Of a stretch of 41,239 bases of DNA, positions 15,755 through 23,833 are shown piece by piece. Source of the stretch: a virus. The stretch lies in IMG/VR virus record IMGVR_UViG_3300032046_000072, positions 1 to 41,239 of that record. The stretch is one strand, 5' to 3'. The translations under genes were made by a program, and so were the position numbers. The notes below the pieces were generated by a model. It did not search any database. It had not been told where the DNA came from and saw only the letters and a program-made list of their open reading frames with translations. The first letter of the stretch is position 1. Each line of letters starts with the position of its first letter.

Positions 15755-16383
15755 TCACTTACTCCGTCTTTCTATTTCCTCGGCCCTCATCTCCAAGACA
15801 GTCCCGTGAATCTTCGATAACTTCGCCAGGAAAACGCGGCGATCCTGACCCGATAACTGCATCTCGTCTATAAACTTAGGCATCAATCCAAACTCCTGCA
15901 CAAAGGCCGTCGCATTCTCGAAATAAAACGTCAGCGCTTGCCAATCCGAAGCCTCCAGCGGCGGTGCGTCCGTCATCTCTTTGCCCATCACCTCCGGCTT
16001 TGTCCCGCCGCTCGTACTTCTATACCAGAGGAGATGGGCGGTCAGTTTCCCAGGAAGTTGTTAATGTCGGCGGCGAATCTCGCAATATGCAATACGACAA
16101 ATTCGGGCGCCTGTCCCTCAACCACCGTTGCCTCAAGGCGAATTAAATAGGCAAGATACTTCGCCTTGGTGTCGTCGTTACAGGGAACGGCCACACCGTC
16201 CGCCTCTAAGTTCCAATCGACGACAAACTTGGCGATGGCGTCAACGGCTGTCTTGGTATCTGTGTTTTCCGGGAACAGAAAATCTGTAGCGATAGGCAGG
16301 ATTTTCAACCGCACTTCGCCGACCCTCTTATCAACTGCCTGGAGCGTCAACCATGCTCCGCAATCGATCTTTCCAATTTCCAT
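15755..16383 (-). CDS. Tail assembly chaperone GT (made by -1 frameshift)
   Basis: Reading starts at ATG 16383 in the G frame and shifts by -1 on GGGAAAC at 16045-16051, just before the G stop. The -1 frame then stays open to 15755. The fusion would be about 209 residues: 113 of G plus 96 of T. The first shifted residues are LTAHLLWYRSTSGGTKP, joined to the EMTDAPPLEASDWQAL region. G/GT proteins coat the tape measure and recruit the tail tube subunit. The T part has GTG and ATG codons near 15991 that could also allow separate starts, but the slippery site makes fusion the better reading. Confidence 0.8.
15991..16051 (-). promoter_or_regulatory. Programmed -1 frameshift site with candidate pseudoknot
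   Basis: GGGAAAC (16045-16051) is in the correct phase (G GGA AAC) and differs from the lambda G-T site GGGAAAG only in the last base. Downstream, CCGCC (16037-16041) can pair with GGCGG (16005-16009), and CCTCTGG (16025-16031) can pair with CCGGAGG (15991-15997, one G-U). Together these make a possible pseudoknot. The slippery site is clear; the stimulator is a hand-drawn candidate. Confidence 0.8.
16042..16383 (-). CDS. Tail assembly chaperone G
   Basis: A 113-residue protein (MEIGKIDCGAWLTLQ, then TAVDAIAKFVVDWNLEADG and YLAYLIRLEATVVEG) placed between tail tube and tape measure, the fixed place of the G chaperone. It ends NNFLGN with TGA at 16042-16044, the stop directly following the slippery heptamer. 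It is expected to be the major product, with GT as the minor frameshifted one. Confidence 0.8.
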   Translation of the reverse strand: MEIGKIDCGAWLTLQAVDKRVGEVRLKILPIATDFLFPENTDTKTAVDAIAKFVVDWNLEADGVAVPCNDDTKAKYLAYLIRLEATVVEGQAPEFVVLHIARFAADINNFLGN

Positions 16384-16437
16384 CTGTCCTCCTCCAAAAC
16401 GAGAATATAAAGAACTCGCAAGAGTTCTCGTTCAGGA

Positions 16438-17481
16438 TCAGGTCAGATAATTCGCGCTTGCCGTGTTCACGACCTCCAAATAGGGCCGGGTGTAATTCAT
16501 CCCATTTGCCGCAGCCGCCGCTTCCAATACCGCAAAGGTCAATTCGTTCTTGATGACCCCCTCCAGCTTCACATCCGGGGGATTGATCAACATAAGGCGC
16601 GGAAAATAGAAGGCGACGCTTTGAGTTGAGTTGTTCCCAATGGTTACCCCGGTGAACGTCAACTTTGCCTTCTTTGCCGTCATATCTTCCCAGGATGAGA
16701 AAAAGTCCACATTGTTATTGCTCGCGCGCGGGAGCGTGACCTTGAGGGTGCAGTTAGGGATATCACCCTCTACGGGCAGGGCGATATTGATTCCGCCAGC
16801 AACATGGACGTTATCGATGGACCGTTCCAGGCTGATCTCGAAGTCGGAGATTTCCACCGCGTCATTGTTGGCAGTCAGCGCCGTGTTGGCCTGGGGAGCC
16901 ATTAGGAATTGTCCATGAGAGAAATGCAGGAACGTGGTCCGGCTGATATAGCTGGTGTTCGCCATCTGGGTGTCTGTGTTGATAGCGGAATCGTCCTTCA
17001 ACGTATTCCCGCGAAGATGGACGGTTGCCCCGATCTGCGCGCCACTCGGCTTGAAGATCGCCTTGTAGGGCATGGCAGATGGGACTTCCCAGATGTGGCC
17101 CGGTCGTTCCTCGGCATAGGTAAAGAACTTCTCAACGGAGTTTGCCCAGGTGAAGATGTGCATATAAACGCCGGCCTCGACAGTCGAGTTGTTCTCTGTT
17201 CCATAAAGCGCACCGATCCAGCCCCCGATCGGCCCCATTTCGTACTGTAGATTGACCGGCGGGGTGAGCTCTACGGCATCGCTCGGCCCCAGGATTCCGT
17301 CCTGCGGGATGATCTGATCAATCGCAGGGTAGGGGTCGAACTTCTGATTGCGCTTGAGTCCGCTGTCGCCGGTGATGAGGACGCCCTGGTTGGCACCGAG
17401 CGCAACGGCGGTGCCCCAGTTCGCCCCCTGTTTTGTTCCGGCGGAATAGTACCGCTTTGAAGGTGCAGTTGGTGTGGCCAT
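16438..17481 (-). CDS. Major tail tube protein
   Basis: A 347-residue protein, rich in Thr, Asn, Ala and Gly, with a beta-rich pattern and starting MATPTAPSKRYYSAGTKQG. Blocks such as GGWIGALYGTENN, DFEISLERSIDN and FTGVTIGNNSTQSVAFYF match phage tail-tube proteins, which accept an extra Ig-like or insertion domain at this length. It lies between the tail terminator and G chaperone. Assignment is from position and composition; no short diagnostic motif exists. Confidence 0.75.
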   Translation of the reverse strand: MATPTAPSKRYYSAGTKQGANWGTAVALGANQGVLITGDSGLKRNQKFDPYPAIDQIIPQDGILGPSDAVELTPPVNLQYEMGPIGGWIGALYGTENNSTVEAGVYMHIFTWANSVEKFFTYAEERPGHIWEVPSAMPYKAIFKPSGAQIGATVHLRGNTLKDDSAINTDTQMANTSYISRTTFLHFSHGQFLMAPQANTALTANNDAVEISDFEISLERSIDNVHVAGGINIALPVEGDIPNCTLKVTLPRASNNNVDFFSSWEDMTAKKAKLTFTGVTIGNNSTQSVAFYFPRLMLINPPDVKLEGVIKNELTFAVLEAAAAANGMNYTRPYLEVVNTASANYLT

Positions 17482-17529
17482 TTATACCTCCTTTAAGGTT
17501 GGCATATTTGTAAATAATTCATTAACCAT

Positions 17530-17994
17530 CTAAATCTCTCCGAACTCTCCGGAGACTGTGATCCTGATCTTCTGCGAGAAGAATCCGAAAACTCCCGTTC
17601 CCTCGAATCCATAGTCGATCTCGGGCGGGGCATCAAAGACAATGGACGTTCCCAAAATGAGAAGCGATCCCGCGCCCGCCCCCGTGCGGCAATCAGCATC
17701 TATCGCTTTCCTGACATCGCGTAGTGCCCGCTCAAGCGGCGTCACCACGTCACCGGCGGCCTGGACAACGCCCCGGATCGACACATAGAACGTCTCGGCG
17801 AATTGTGCGTCAGAATGCATCTCGATATCGCCGCCGCTTTCAGACAGAACCATATAGACCGGATAGGCGGACGGTTCAGCGATGAATCCCTTGGCAACTT
17901 GGCGGGGGCTGTAGAAATAATCATCACCCTCTTGGATAGACTTCAGCACATCCACTATCCGGTCAATCACTTGGAGCCTCAAGGGATCATCCAT
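17530..17994 (-). CDS. Tail terminator/completion protein
   Basis: A 154-residue alpha/beta protein (LRLQVIDRIVDVLKSIQEG, YFYSPRQVAKGFI, ERALRDVRKAIDAD, FFSQKIRITVSGEFGEI). The pattern of an N-terminal helix and late beta strands fits gpU/minor-tail-type terminators that cap the tail tube. It overlaps the gp10-like gene by 8 nt and is followed by the tail tube gene. Confidence 0.65.
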   Translation of the reverse strand: MDDPLRLQVIDRIVDVLKSIQEGDDYFYSPRQVAKGFIAEPSAYPVYMVLSESGGDIEMHSDAQFAETFYVSIRGVVQAAGDVVTPLERALRDVRKAIDADCRTGAGAGSLLILGTSIVFDAPPEIDYGFEGTGVFGFFSQKIRITVSGEFGEI

Positions 17995-18547
17995 GGATGC
18001 CTCCGCTCATTTTCTGGGCCGTCTCCCAAATTATCCTGTCGTTGAGATAACGCTGATTGAGAAGCGATATCCGATATTCCCAAACATCGGTGAACCAATG
18101 TGTGGCCGGAATGCGGACGGTGAGTTTGGATTTTTTGGTAAGTGCGATTCCCTTATACATATCGTTTTGCTTCCGTGATTTGTAATACATCGCCCAGGCC
18201 CATTTCTTCATCCTGGGCGTTACCGTTGGGTGAGTCGTCCCGCCCCGGTCCTGAATCATGGCATATTTTTCGGCGCTTTTTGAGGAGCCGGTTGTCCCGA
18301 CTCCTGTGCCTATCGTGGACTGATAGTAGTCCCCCATTGTTTCAATCTTCCGCCCTATGCTTCGCATCAACGCCCCGGTGCTTTTGTTCGGCCCATGTCC
18401 TCTTACCATAGACCGTGCTGATTCCTTGAGTGCTTTAACGGTCTCATCGGAGAATACCGTGAGCTGATATCGCGTCGCCTTCGGGATATTCTTCAACGCC
18501 ATCGTCTTGGCAAAGGCACCCGTAAAATCAGCCTGAATTCCGCTCAC
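17987..18547 (-). CDS. HK97 gp10-like head-tail connector/tail completion protein
   Basis: A 186-residue protein, basic, with helical segments and GALMRSIGRKIET, YAMIQDRGGTTHPTVTPRM and IPATHWFTDVWEY, a layout typical of HK97 gp10-like proteins. ATG 18547 overlaps the gp6-like gene stop by ATGA. Its position between adaptor and terminator supports the call. Confidence 0.65.
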   Translation of the reverse strand: MSGIQADFTGAFAKTMALKNIPKATRYQLTVFSDETVKALKESARSMVRGHGPNKSTGALMRSIGRKIETMGDYYQSTIGTGVGTTGSSKSAEKYAMIQDRGGTTHPTVTPRMKKWAWAMYYKSRKQNDMYKGIALTKKSKLTVRIPATHWFTDVWEYRISLLNQRYLNDRIIWETAQKMSGGIHG

Positions 18548-19425
18548 AATGTGTATCTCCTGTACCCGTCCAGCACTTCCTCAACTTCCTTGAGCAACCC
18601 GGATTGAGTCCTCGATGTTGACCCATCGGGATAGCTGATCGAGTCAGTCCCCAAATCCTTGCGCTGGTACCGTCCGAACTCAAAAGCGATTTGCTTCAGC
18701 GCTGCCAGCCGTATCTCCGGGGGAAGTGTGATGTTCCCGCTCAGGCAGGTGTATCCGGCCGTATAGGTTATCTTCAGTTCCTTCGGGCCGTAGTACCAGG
18801 TCTTATTGACGCGATAGAGCATCCCCTGGTTGTTGTAGCAGAGATAATCGTTGTCGTTCCCGGCGGTGAGTAGAATATCGTCCTCATAGATAGCCATGTT
18901 CCCCGTGATCGGCCAATTCGGGAGATAGAAAACCTGTTTTCCGTTGCCGTCAAACTCGGCATTGTTATAGGTTGCCGTCGCCAGTGTCCGATCCGTGTAA
19001 GTATTGAACCGCGCCGATACGGAATCTATGAGCATATCGAGAATACCCGTATCCTCATCCGTCGCCTTACCGATATAGAATTTAGCCTCATCCAGCCGCA
19101 CAAGGGCGGTATTGGCATTGGCGGCGGCGGGAGTTACATCGGAGACAACCCGAATGTAATAGATTTTCTTTTTGATATTCCCGCCATCCGTTGTTCCGGT
19201 AAAGGTTATCGTGTAGTAATTCGCCGTCGTATTGGCATCCACGGTGAAGGCTTGCCGGATGACGGTATTATTGCTCCCGCCAATCGTAGGACTACCGTTT
19301 GCCGAGAGGCCGTTGGCGCAAGTAACATTAGCCGATGTAAAATATTCGTTAGAAGCCAGGTCGGAGGCGAAGTCAAGCCCGATTGTCTCTTTCTCTCCCG
19401 TCCGCATTTCTCGTATATCTGCCAT
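18544..19425 (-). CDS. Head-tail adaptor (HK97 gp6-like) with N-terminal beta domain
   Basis: A 293-residue protein. The first ~100 residues are a Thr/Asn-rich beta domain (ANYYTITFTGTTDGG, KKIYYIRVVSD). From ~105 onward VRLDEAKFYIG, DMLIDSVSARFNTYT and ITYTAGYT form the gp6-type adaptor that binds under the portal. ATG 19425 is preferred because AGAGGAG lies 6 nt upstream; ATG 19431 would be too close. The extra beta domain may decorate the neck. Confidence 0.7.
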   Translation of the reverse strand: MADIREMRTGEKETIGLDFASDLASNEYFTSANVTCANGLSANGSPTIGGSNNTVIRQAFTVDANTTANYYTITFTGTTDGGNIKKKIYYIRVVSDVTPAAANANTALVRLDEAKFYIGKATDEDTGILDMLIDSVSARFNTYTDRTLATATYNNAEFDGNGKQVFYLPNWPITGNMAIYEDDILLTAGNDNDYLCYNNQGMLYRVNKTWYYGPKELKITYTAGYTCLSGNITLPPEIRLAALKQIAFEFGRYQRKDLGTDSISYPDGSTSRTQSGLLKEVEEVLDGYRRYTL

Positions 19426-19427
19426 TG

Positions 19428-21692
19428 TCATCTCCTCTTTTCGACTTCTCGGATTGCCTGCCGCCCTTCGACGCGAATAACCTTCGCCCGCTTCTCTATT
19501 TCACGGACAAGGTGTCGATTCTCAACACGGATTATGATCGGGTGAATGATGGCGGGTGCCCAGAAAACGTCTGCATCCTGGCCGGTGAGAACGCAAAGGC
19601 CGGACTCGGGATTGAGTATCGCCGCCTTCAAGAGTACGAGTGTATTACCTGTAATACCAAGAGTCCCAGGGCTGGTTGACAAGAGGCGGCCCAAGTAGGT
19701 GCCTGCCGCCTGTCCCGTCAAAAGATGCGCCCCGGCCTCGACATTGAAAATGGTGCCCCGCAAAAGTCCCGTGGATGGGGCAGAAAGGGTATAGAGGCCC
19801 GATTCTGTGACCACCGTCCATCCGCGAGAAAGGATTGCGGCTATTCCGGTGAGGGCGTGCGTACCCGTCTCTGTCGGTAAAACCCGAGCCTTGAGCAATC
19901 CGGCGTCCTGGCCGGTGAGCGCATACGGATTCGAGTCTGCGTAAATTCGCCGCCCCAGGAGCGTTGAAACATCCTGACCATAGAGCGAGGCCGATCCCGC
20001 CCCGGCAGAGATCATGCGACTCGCAATAGGTGAGGCGTCCGGCCCCACGACGGCATAGACTCCCGGTGAGATGGATATGAGATATGCGCCGCCCAAGACG
20101 AAGTTGACATCCTGGCCGGTAGAGAGATACGTTCCTGTGTTGGCGGCAATTTTCAGGCCGCGCAAGAGCCCCGCGTCCGCGCCCGCGAGAGTGTGAGCGC
20201 CCGAACTGGGAGAAACATAGAAATCCCTGATTGAGTCTATGCCGTTCACGGTATAGGCCCCATCTGCCGCCGTAATCGTAAAGGCGGCCCCAAGCTTAGT
20301 GAGCGTTACCGCCTGTCCGGTTGAGGCGTAGGCTCCCGGCGTAGGTGCAATCGTAAGGACATATTTCAGAGTAGCGTCTTGCCCGGTAACAAAATAAGTT
20401 CCCACCGCGGCGCTGATTCCTGCCGCCGTCATCAAGGTCAGGGTTACATCTGACCCGGAAACAGCATACGAACCAAGGTCTGCTTCTGTGGCTTGCCTGA
20501 GAGTCGAACTTTGTCCGGTCAGGGCATAGATTGCAGGTTGGACGATCATCCTGTAATGCGCTTCTGCATCCAAGCCGGTGACGGCATAAGTACCCGCCTC
20601 GACAGTCAGGGGGAATGACTTGCCTATCGCAATGGCATTTCCGGTAACGCCATAGACGCCGGGACTAACCGCCATAGTGCGAACAAACGCAACGCCCTGT
20701 CCGGTTGCGCTGTAAGTCCCAGCATCGACGGGGAGGGAATAGGAGACAGTTTTGCTTAATCCGACAGCTTGGCCACTGACTGTATATGTGCCATCCGTTG
20801 CCGCGATGGGGCGGCCCCAAGAAAGGCCAACCGCTTGTCCGGTGCTGGCATACGTACCAGCGCCGGCAGAGAGGACAAATTTCAGGGTTGCCGTCTGTCC
20901 GGTGACAGCATAAGTGCCAGCATCGACAGAAAGGGGGAATCCTCTATTGAGGCCAACGGCCTGACCGGTCAGCGCATAGGTTCCGGGATCAACAACTATG
21001 CTCCTAATAAATCCTATCGCCGAACCCGTTACGGCATAGGTCGTATCATTGGCAGCAACGGTAGTATTCAGCCATTGGATATTGCCTGAAAATTCTACCC
21101 AGGGAGCGAAGGCGTTGGCGTCGCTGTCGGTGTTGGGGCAGTCGTTGGCGTTATTGTCGCCGACGTTGATTGAGATGGAGCGGTTATTTGCTCCAGCTGT
21201 GCGATAGTAGCCGAGTTCGATGACCAGATAATCTCCCGTGCTTGCGGCCTGTTCGGTAAGTGCTGGAGGGCGCGTTTCGGCTGTTGTGTGTGCCCGCCGC
21301 GTCCCGAGGGTTGTCGTGAACTCGTAGGGCGATGAGGCGGAGTCGGAATGTGTCGAGGCCAGAAGCGTCGCCCGGTTTGCTCCGTTTGCCTGGATGATGT
21401 GAACGCCGAGGTTGAGCGTCGCATTGGCCTGGCCGTTATTCTCATAACACCGGACAACGGCCTCAACCGTGCCGCTAATATTCCCGGAAGCGAGAGGCCC
21501 GGCGACATAGCGCACTACTGAATTGGCGTAGGCCGAGCTCGTTCCCGTGACCGCATCTCTATTCGCAAAGCTACTGGATATTTTTGTCGTTACGCCCGCA
21601 TAGGTATAGTTATTGGCATGCGGGGCAACGAGCCAGTTTGTCGGCGTGACCCCCGCCGCGCCGCTGGATGGAATATAAATTCTCGTGGACAC
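19428..21692 (-). CDS. Large beta-repeat structural protein (adhesin or fibre)
   Basis: A 754-residue protein. Residues ~1-205 form a Ser/Thr/Asn-rich jelly-roll-like domain (VEAVVRCYENNGQANATLNL). Residues ~209-712 hold about 23 copies of a ~22-residue unit with consensus GTYAVTGQAVGL. The last ~40 residues contain two short charged repeats (IRVENRHLVREIEKR and IRVEGRQAIREVEKR). No enzyme motif is seen. Regular short beta repeats suggest a beta-solenoid or fibrous shaft exposed on the particle. It lies between the depolymerase-type genes and the head-tail adaptor. Confidence 0.6.
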   Translation of the reverse strand: MSTRIYIPSSGAAGVTPTNWLVAPHANNYTYAGVTTKISSSFANRDAVTGTSSAYANSVVRYVAGPLASGNISGTVEAVVRCYENNGQANATLNLGVHIIQANGANRATLLASTHSDSASSPYEFTTTLGTRRAHTTAETRPPALTEQAASTGDYLVIELGYYRTAGANNRSISINVGDNNANDCPNTDSDANAFAPWVEFSGNIQWLNTTVAANDTTYAVTGSAIGFIRSIVVDPGTYALTGQAVGLNRGFPLSVDAGTYAVTGQTATLKFVLSAGAGTYASTGQAVGLSWGRPIAATDGTYTVSGQAVGLSKTVSYSLPVDAGTYSATGQGVAFVRTMAVSPGVYGVTGNAIAIGKSFPLTVEAGTYAVTGLDAEAHYRMIVQPAIYALTGQSSTLRQATEADLGSYAVSGSDVTLTLMTAAGISAAVGTYFVTGQDATLKYVLTIAPTPGAYASTGQAVTLTKLGAAFTITAADGAYTVNGIDSIRDFYVSPSSGAHTLAGADAGLLRGLKIAANTGTYLSTGQDVNFVLGGAYLISISPGVYAVVGPDASPIASRMISAGAGSASLYGQDVSTLLGRRIYADSNPYALTGQDAGLLKARVLPTETGTHALTGIAAILSRGWTVVTESGLYTLSAPSTGLLRGTIFNVEAGAHLLTGQAAGTYLGRLLSTSPGTLGITGNTLVLLKAAILNPESGLCVLTGQDADVFWAPAIIHPIIIRVENRHLVREIEKRAKVIRVEGRQAIREVEKRR
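19557..21068 (-). repeat. About 23 tandem coding repeats (~66 nt each)
   Basis: The ~22-residue unit (hydrophobic strand, then GTYAVTGQ, then a short strand such as AVGLNRG) repeats with variation across this stretch. Divergence between copies is high in both DNA and protein, so it is old and not a recent tandem expansion. Confidence 0.75.
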
Positions 21693-21696
21693 TGGT

Positions 21697-23295
21697 TTAT
21701 CTCGCCAATATCATCCTTATTTTCTGTCCCGTGTATTGATATGCCCCCATCGTCACCGGGCCCCACACCGCAGTCCCGCCATAGTCCTGGGTCAGGCCCA
21801 CATCACAGCCGGTGCTGATGCAGGGGGAGTTGGATGCCAATATATAATCTACCGGCGTTGTCCCACCCGCATTAACAAATAGCGGACTTTCCCAAAGCGA
21901 ATGAGCCTCTGCCCCAGTTAATATACCCTGAATATATGTTTTGTAGGCCGCAAAATCATCGGAATGATAAAAATTGGCATCAACATGGACATAGGCCCTT
22001 GTTCCTACGGACTGATACCAGCAGTTATTATCAAGGCTACTAATTGCAACAGAATCCTGTACTCCCAGGCAATTATCTCCACCCCCTGCTCCACTATAAA
22101 AATTCATGACAATATTATTTTTTACCACTACCCCAGTTACGCCAGTATCGCTTATGGCAATTCCCGTACTCCACAGAGTAGTATTAAGTGGATTCGTCCC
22201 ATAGCAGGTGTTGTTAAATATATTGACATTATTGCAAGTATCGTCTATTTGAATTGCAGCACAGAAAATATTGATTATTACATTGTATGAAACCTCAATG
22301 TCTTCTTGAGTAGCTGCACTGCTGGCGACATATATACCCTCACAACTGAGCAATGGATAAGCGTAATTCGATGTGGTATAGAGGAAGTTTCTTGTGACCT
22401 TATGATCTGTACTTACTCCAGTAGCATTAGCGTTGGATAAGTCGATTAAGGAATGGTAACAGTCATAAACTTCATTTTGGGAAATGGTCAGGTTCGATGT
22501 GGTTTTACCGCTGGCTGTCGAAGTCCTTATACCATGAATGCGACAATCGTGGATTGTGTTTCCGATTATCTGATGATAACTTCCCCTGATTTGAATACCT
22601 TGTCCCGCCCCGCCAACATTTTCTCCGCCATGAGATATGTGGCAATTTTGGACCGTATTATAGACAGTATCGGTATAAATCCTAATTCCATTATCAGTAA
22701 AATGTCTTATGTCGAGACCATCAATAGTGATATAAGATCGTCCGGTCGCATCAACGCAATATAACCTGGTCGGAGCCTCCACGCTGGTATATCTGCTGTC
22801 TGGGTCGGTTAGTGCATAGCAGTACATTGTCGTACCATTGGAGAAAAACTCATACTCCGCATCACAGGCATCGGCATTAGCCTGTTTGGTCCCCCATTTA
22901 ACTGACCCGTCTGTGTTTACAAAAAAGATTGATTCGTTGGGGTTAATAGCCGTTGTTGCTTGCCAAATATTGCCGCCATAAACCGTCCACCCGGTAATTT
23001 GATCTGAGCCATAAATCTTCGGCTTATCCCCAGTCCCAAATGCCCCGAAAGTGATGGGGTGGCCCGATGTGCCGGATTGTCCCACGGTCAGTGACTCGCG
23101 CCAAGTCTGTCCCTTGCGGAAGTAGATGAAATCATCAGGCACGAACGTGCAGGCATTGATATCCGCTATCGTCTTATAAACCGAATCCGACCCGCCAGTT
23201 GTCTCAAACGTCAGGTGGTTATAGGTAGTAAAATCTGGCGTCGCACTGGCAACGTAAGTGTCGGTTATGGAAGAATCAACATAGTAGGTGCTCAT
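21697..23295 (-). CDS. Right-handed parallel beta-helix protein (predicted tailspike/polysaccharide lyase-like)
   Basis: A 532-residue protein. It starts MSTYYVDSS and contains the rungs of a pectate-lyase-type beta helix: ITIDGLDIRHFTDNGIRI, NTVQNCHISHGGENV, HQIIGNTIHDCRIHGI and NLTISQNEVYD, plus the entry motif GTSGHPITFGAFGTGDKP. Such proteins bind or cut host polysaccharides as tail spikes or fibres. It starts a few bases after the second structural gene pair. There is no signal peptide. Enzyme activity is unproven; catalytic residues cannot be assigned from sequence alone. Confidence 0.75.
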   Translation of the reverse strand: MSTYYVDSSITDTYVASATPDFTTYNHLTFETTGGSDSVYKTIADINACTFVPDDFIYFRKGQTWRESLTVGQSGTSGHPITFGAFGTGDKPKIYGSDQITGWTVYGGNIWQATTAINPNESIFFVNTDGSVKWGTKQANADACDAEYEFFSNGTTMYCYALTDPDSRYTSVEAPTRLYCVDATGRSYITIDGLDIRHFTDNGIRIYTDTVYNTVQNCHISHGGENVGGAGQGIQIRGSYHQIIGNTIHDCRIHGIRTSTASGKTTSNLTISQNEVYDCYHSLIDLSNANATGVSTDHKVTRNFLYTTSNYAYPLLSCEGIYVASSAATQEDIEVSYNVIINIFCAAIQIDDTCNNVNIFNNTCYGTNPLNTTLWSTGIAISDTGVTGVVVKNNIVMNFYSGAGGGDNCLGVQDSVAISSLDNNCWYQSVGTRAYVHVDANFYHSDDFAAYKTYIQGILTGAEAHSLWESPLFVNAGGTTPVDYILASNSPCISTGCDVGLTQDYGGTAVWGPVTMGAYQYTGQKIRMILAR

Positions 23296-23296
23296 T

Positions 23297-23833
23297 TTAC
23301 CTTGTCCAGGTCAAATACATCGGTTCGCCGCCACCGGCTTCGGTGTAATTTGCATAAAGGGAATAGCGATAATCATATTGGGCCCAATTCGATGAAGGCG
23401 CTGTACCCGGAGGAAATGTATCAGGGTCATAGCTTTGTCGAACAGAAGCCCAGGCCGCCGCCCCTTCCCAAGCGGCATATTCGTCACCATATCCCTGGAA
23501 CATAAAACAAAGCCAATAATATGAATTTGCGGTTATGGTCCCAGAAATATTCATGCTGGTCCACTCACCATCAACGGTTGGTTTCGTTGCTTGTGTGATT
23601 GTGGCTTGATTATTTCCTACCAGAGTACCGGGATAAGCGCCAGAGCCGGGAGGGCTTGTTCCGGCATTGGTATATATTGCTACCTTCACCCACCGAGTTG
23701 CGTTGGCATCCCAACAACAGATTTTAACCTGTGTTAATGTTCCATTTGAATTAGCCTGATACCACGTTGCGTTCCAATATCCGGTCGGGGCATGATTGTT
23801 AGCCGCAATAGAACTATATCCAATAGTAGCCAT
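23297..23833 (-). CDS. Beta-sandwich-like surface protein
   Basis: A 178-residue protein, aromatic-rich (YWNATWYQANSNG, YYWLCFMFQGYGDEYAAW), with the spaced strands of a jelly-roll or carbohydrate-binding-like fold (VKVAIYTNAG, GEWTSMNISGTITAN). It sits between the two beta-helix genes and overlaps the second by 1 nt. A carbohydrate-binding role is inferred from composition and neighbours only. Confidence 0.5.
   Translation of the reverse strand: MATIGYSSIAANNHAPTGYWNATWYQANSNGTLTQVKICCWDANATRWVKVAIYTNAGTSPPGSGAYPGTLVGNNQATITQATKPTVDGEWTSMNISGTITANSYYWLCFMFQGYGDEYAAWEGAAAWASVRQSYDPDTFPPGTAPSSNWAQYDYRYSLYANYTEAGGGEPMYLTWTR

Noticed and set aside
19557-21068. Diversity-generating retroelement target
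   Set aside because: No reverse transcriptase or template repeat is present in the window, and the repeats are evenly diverged.
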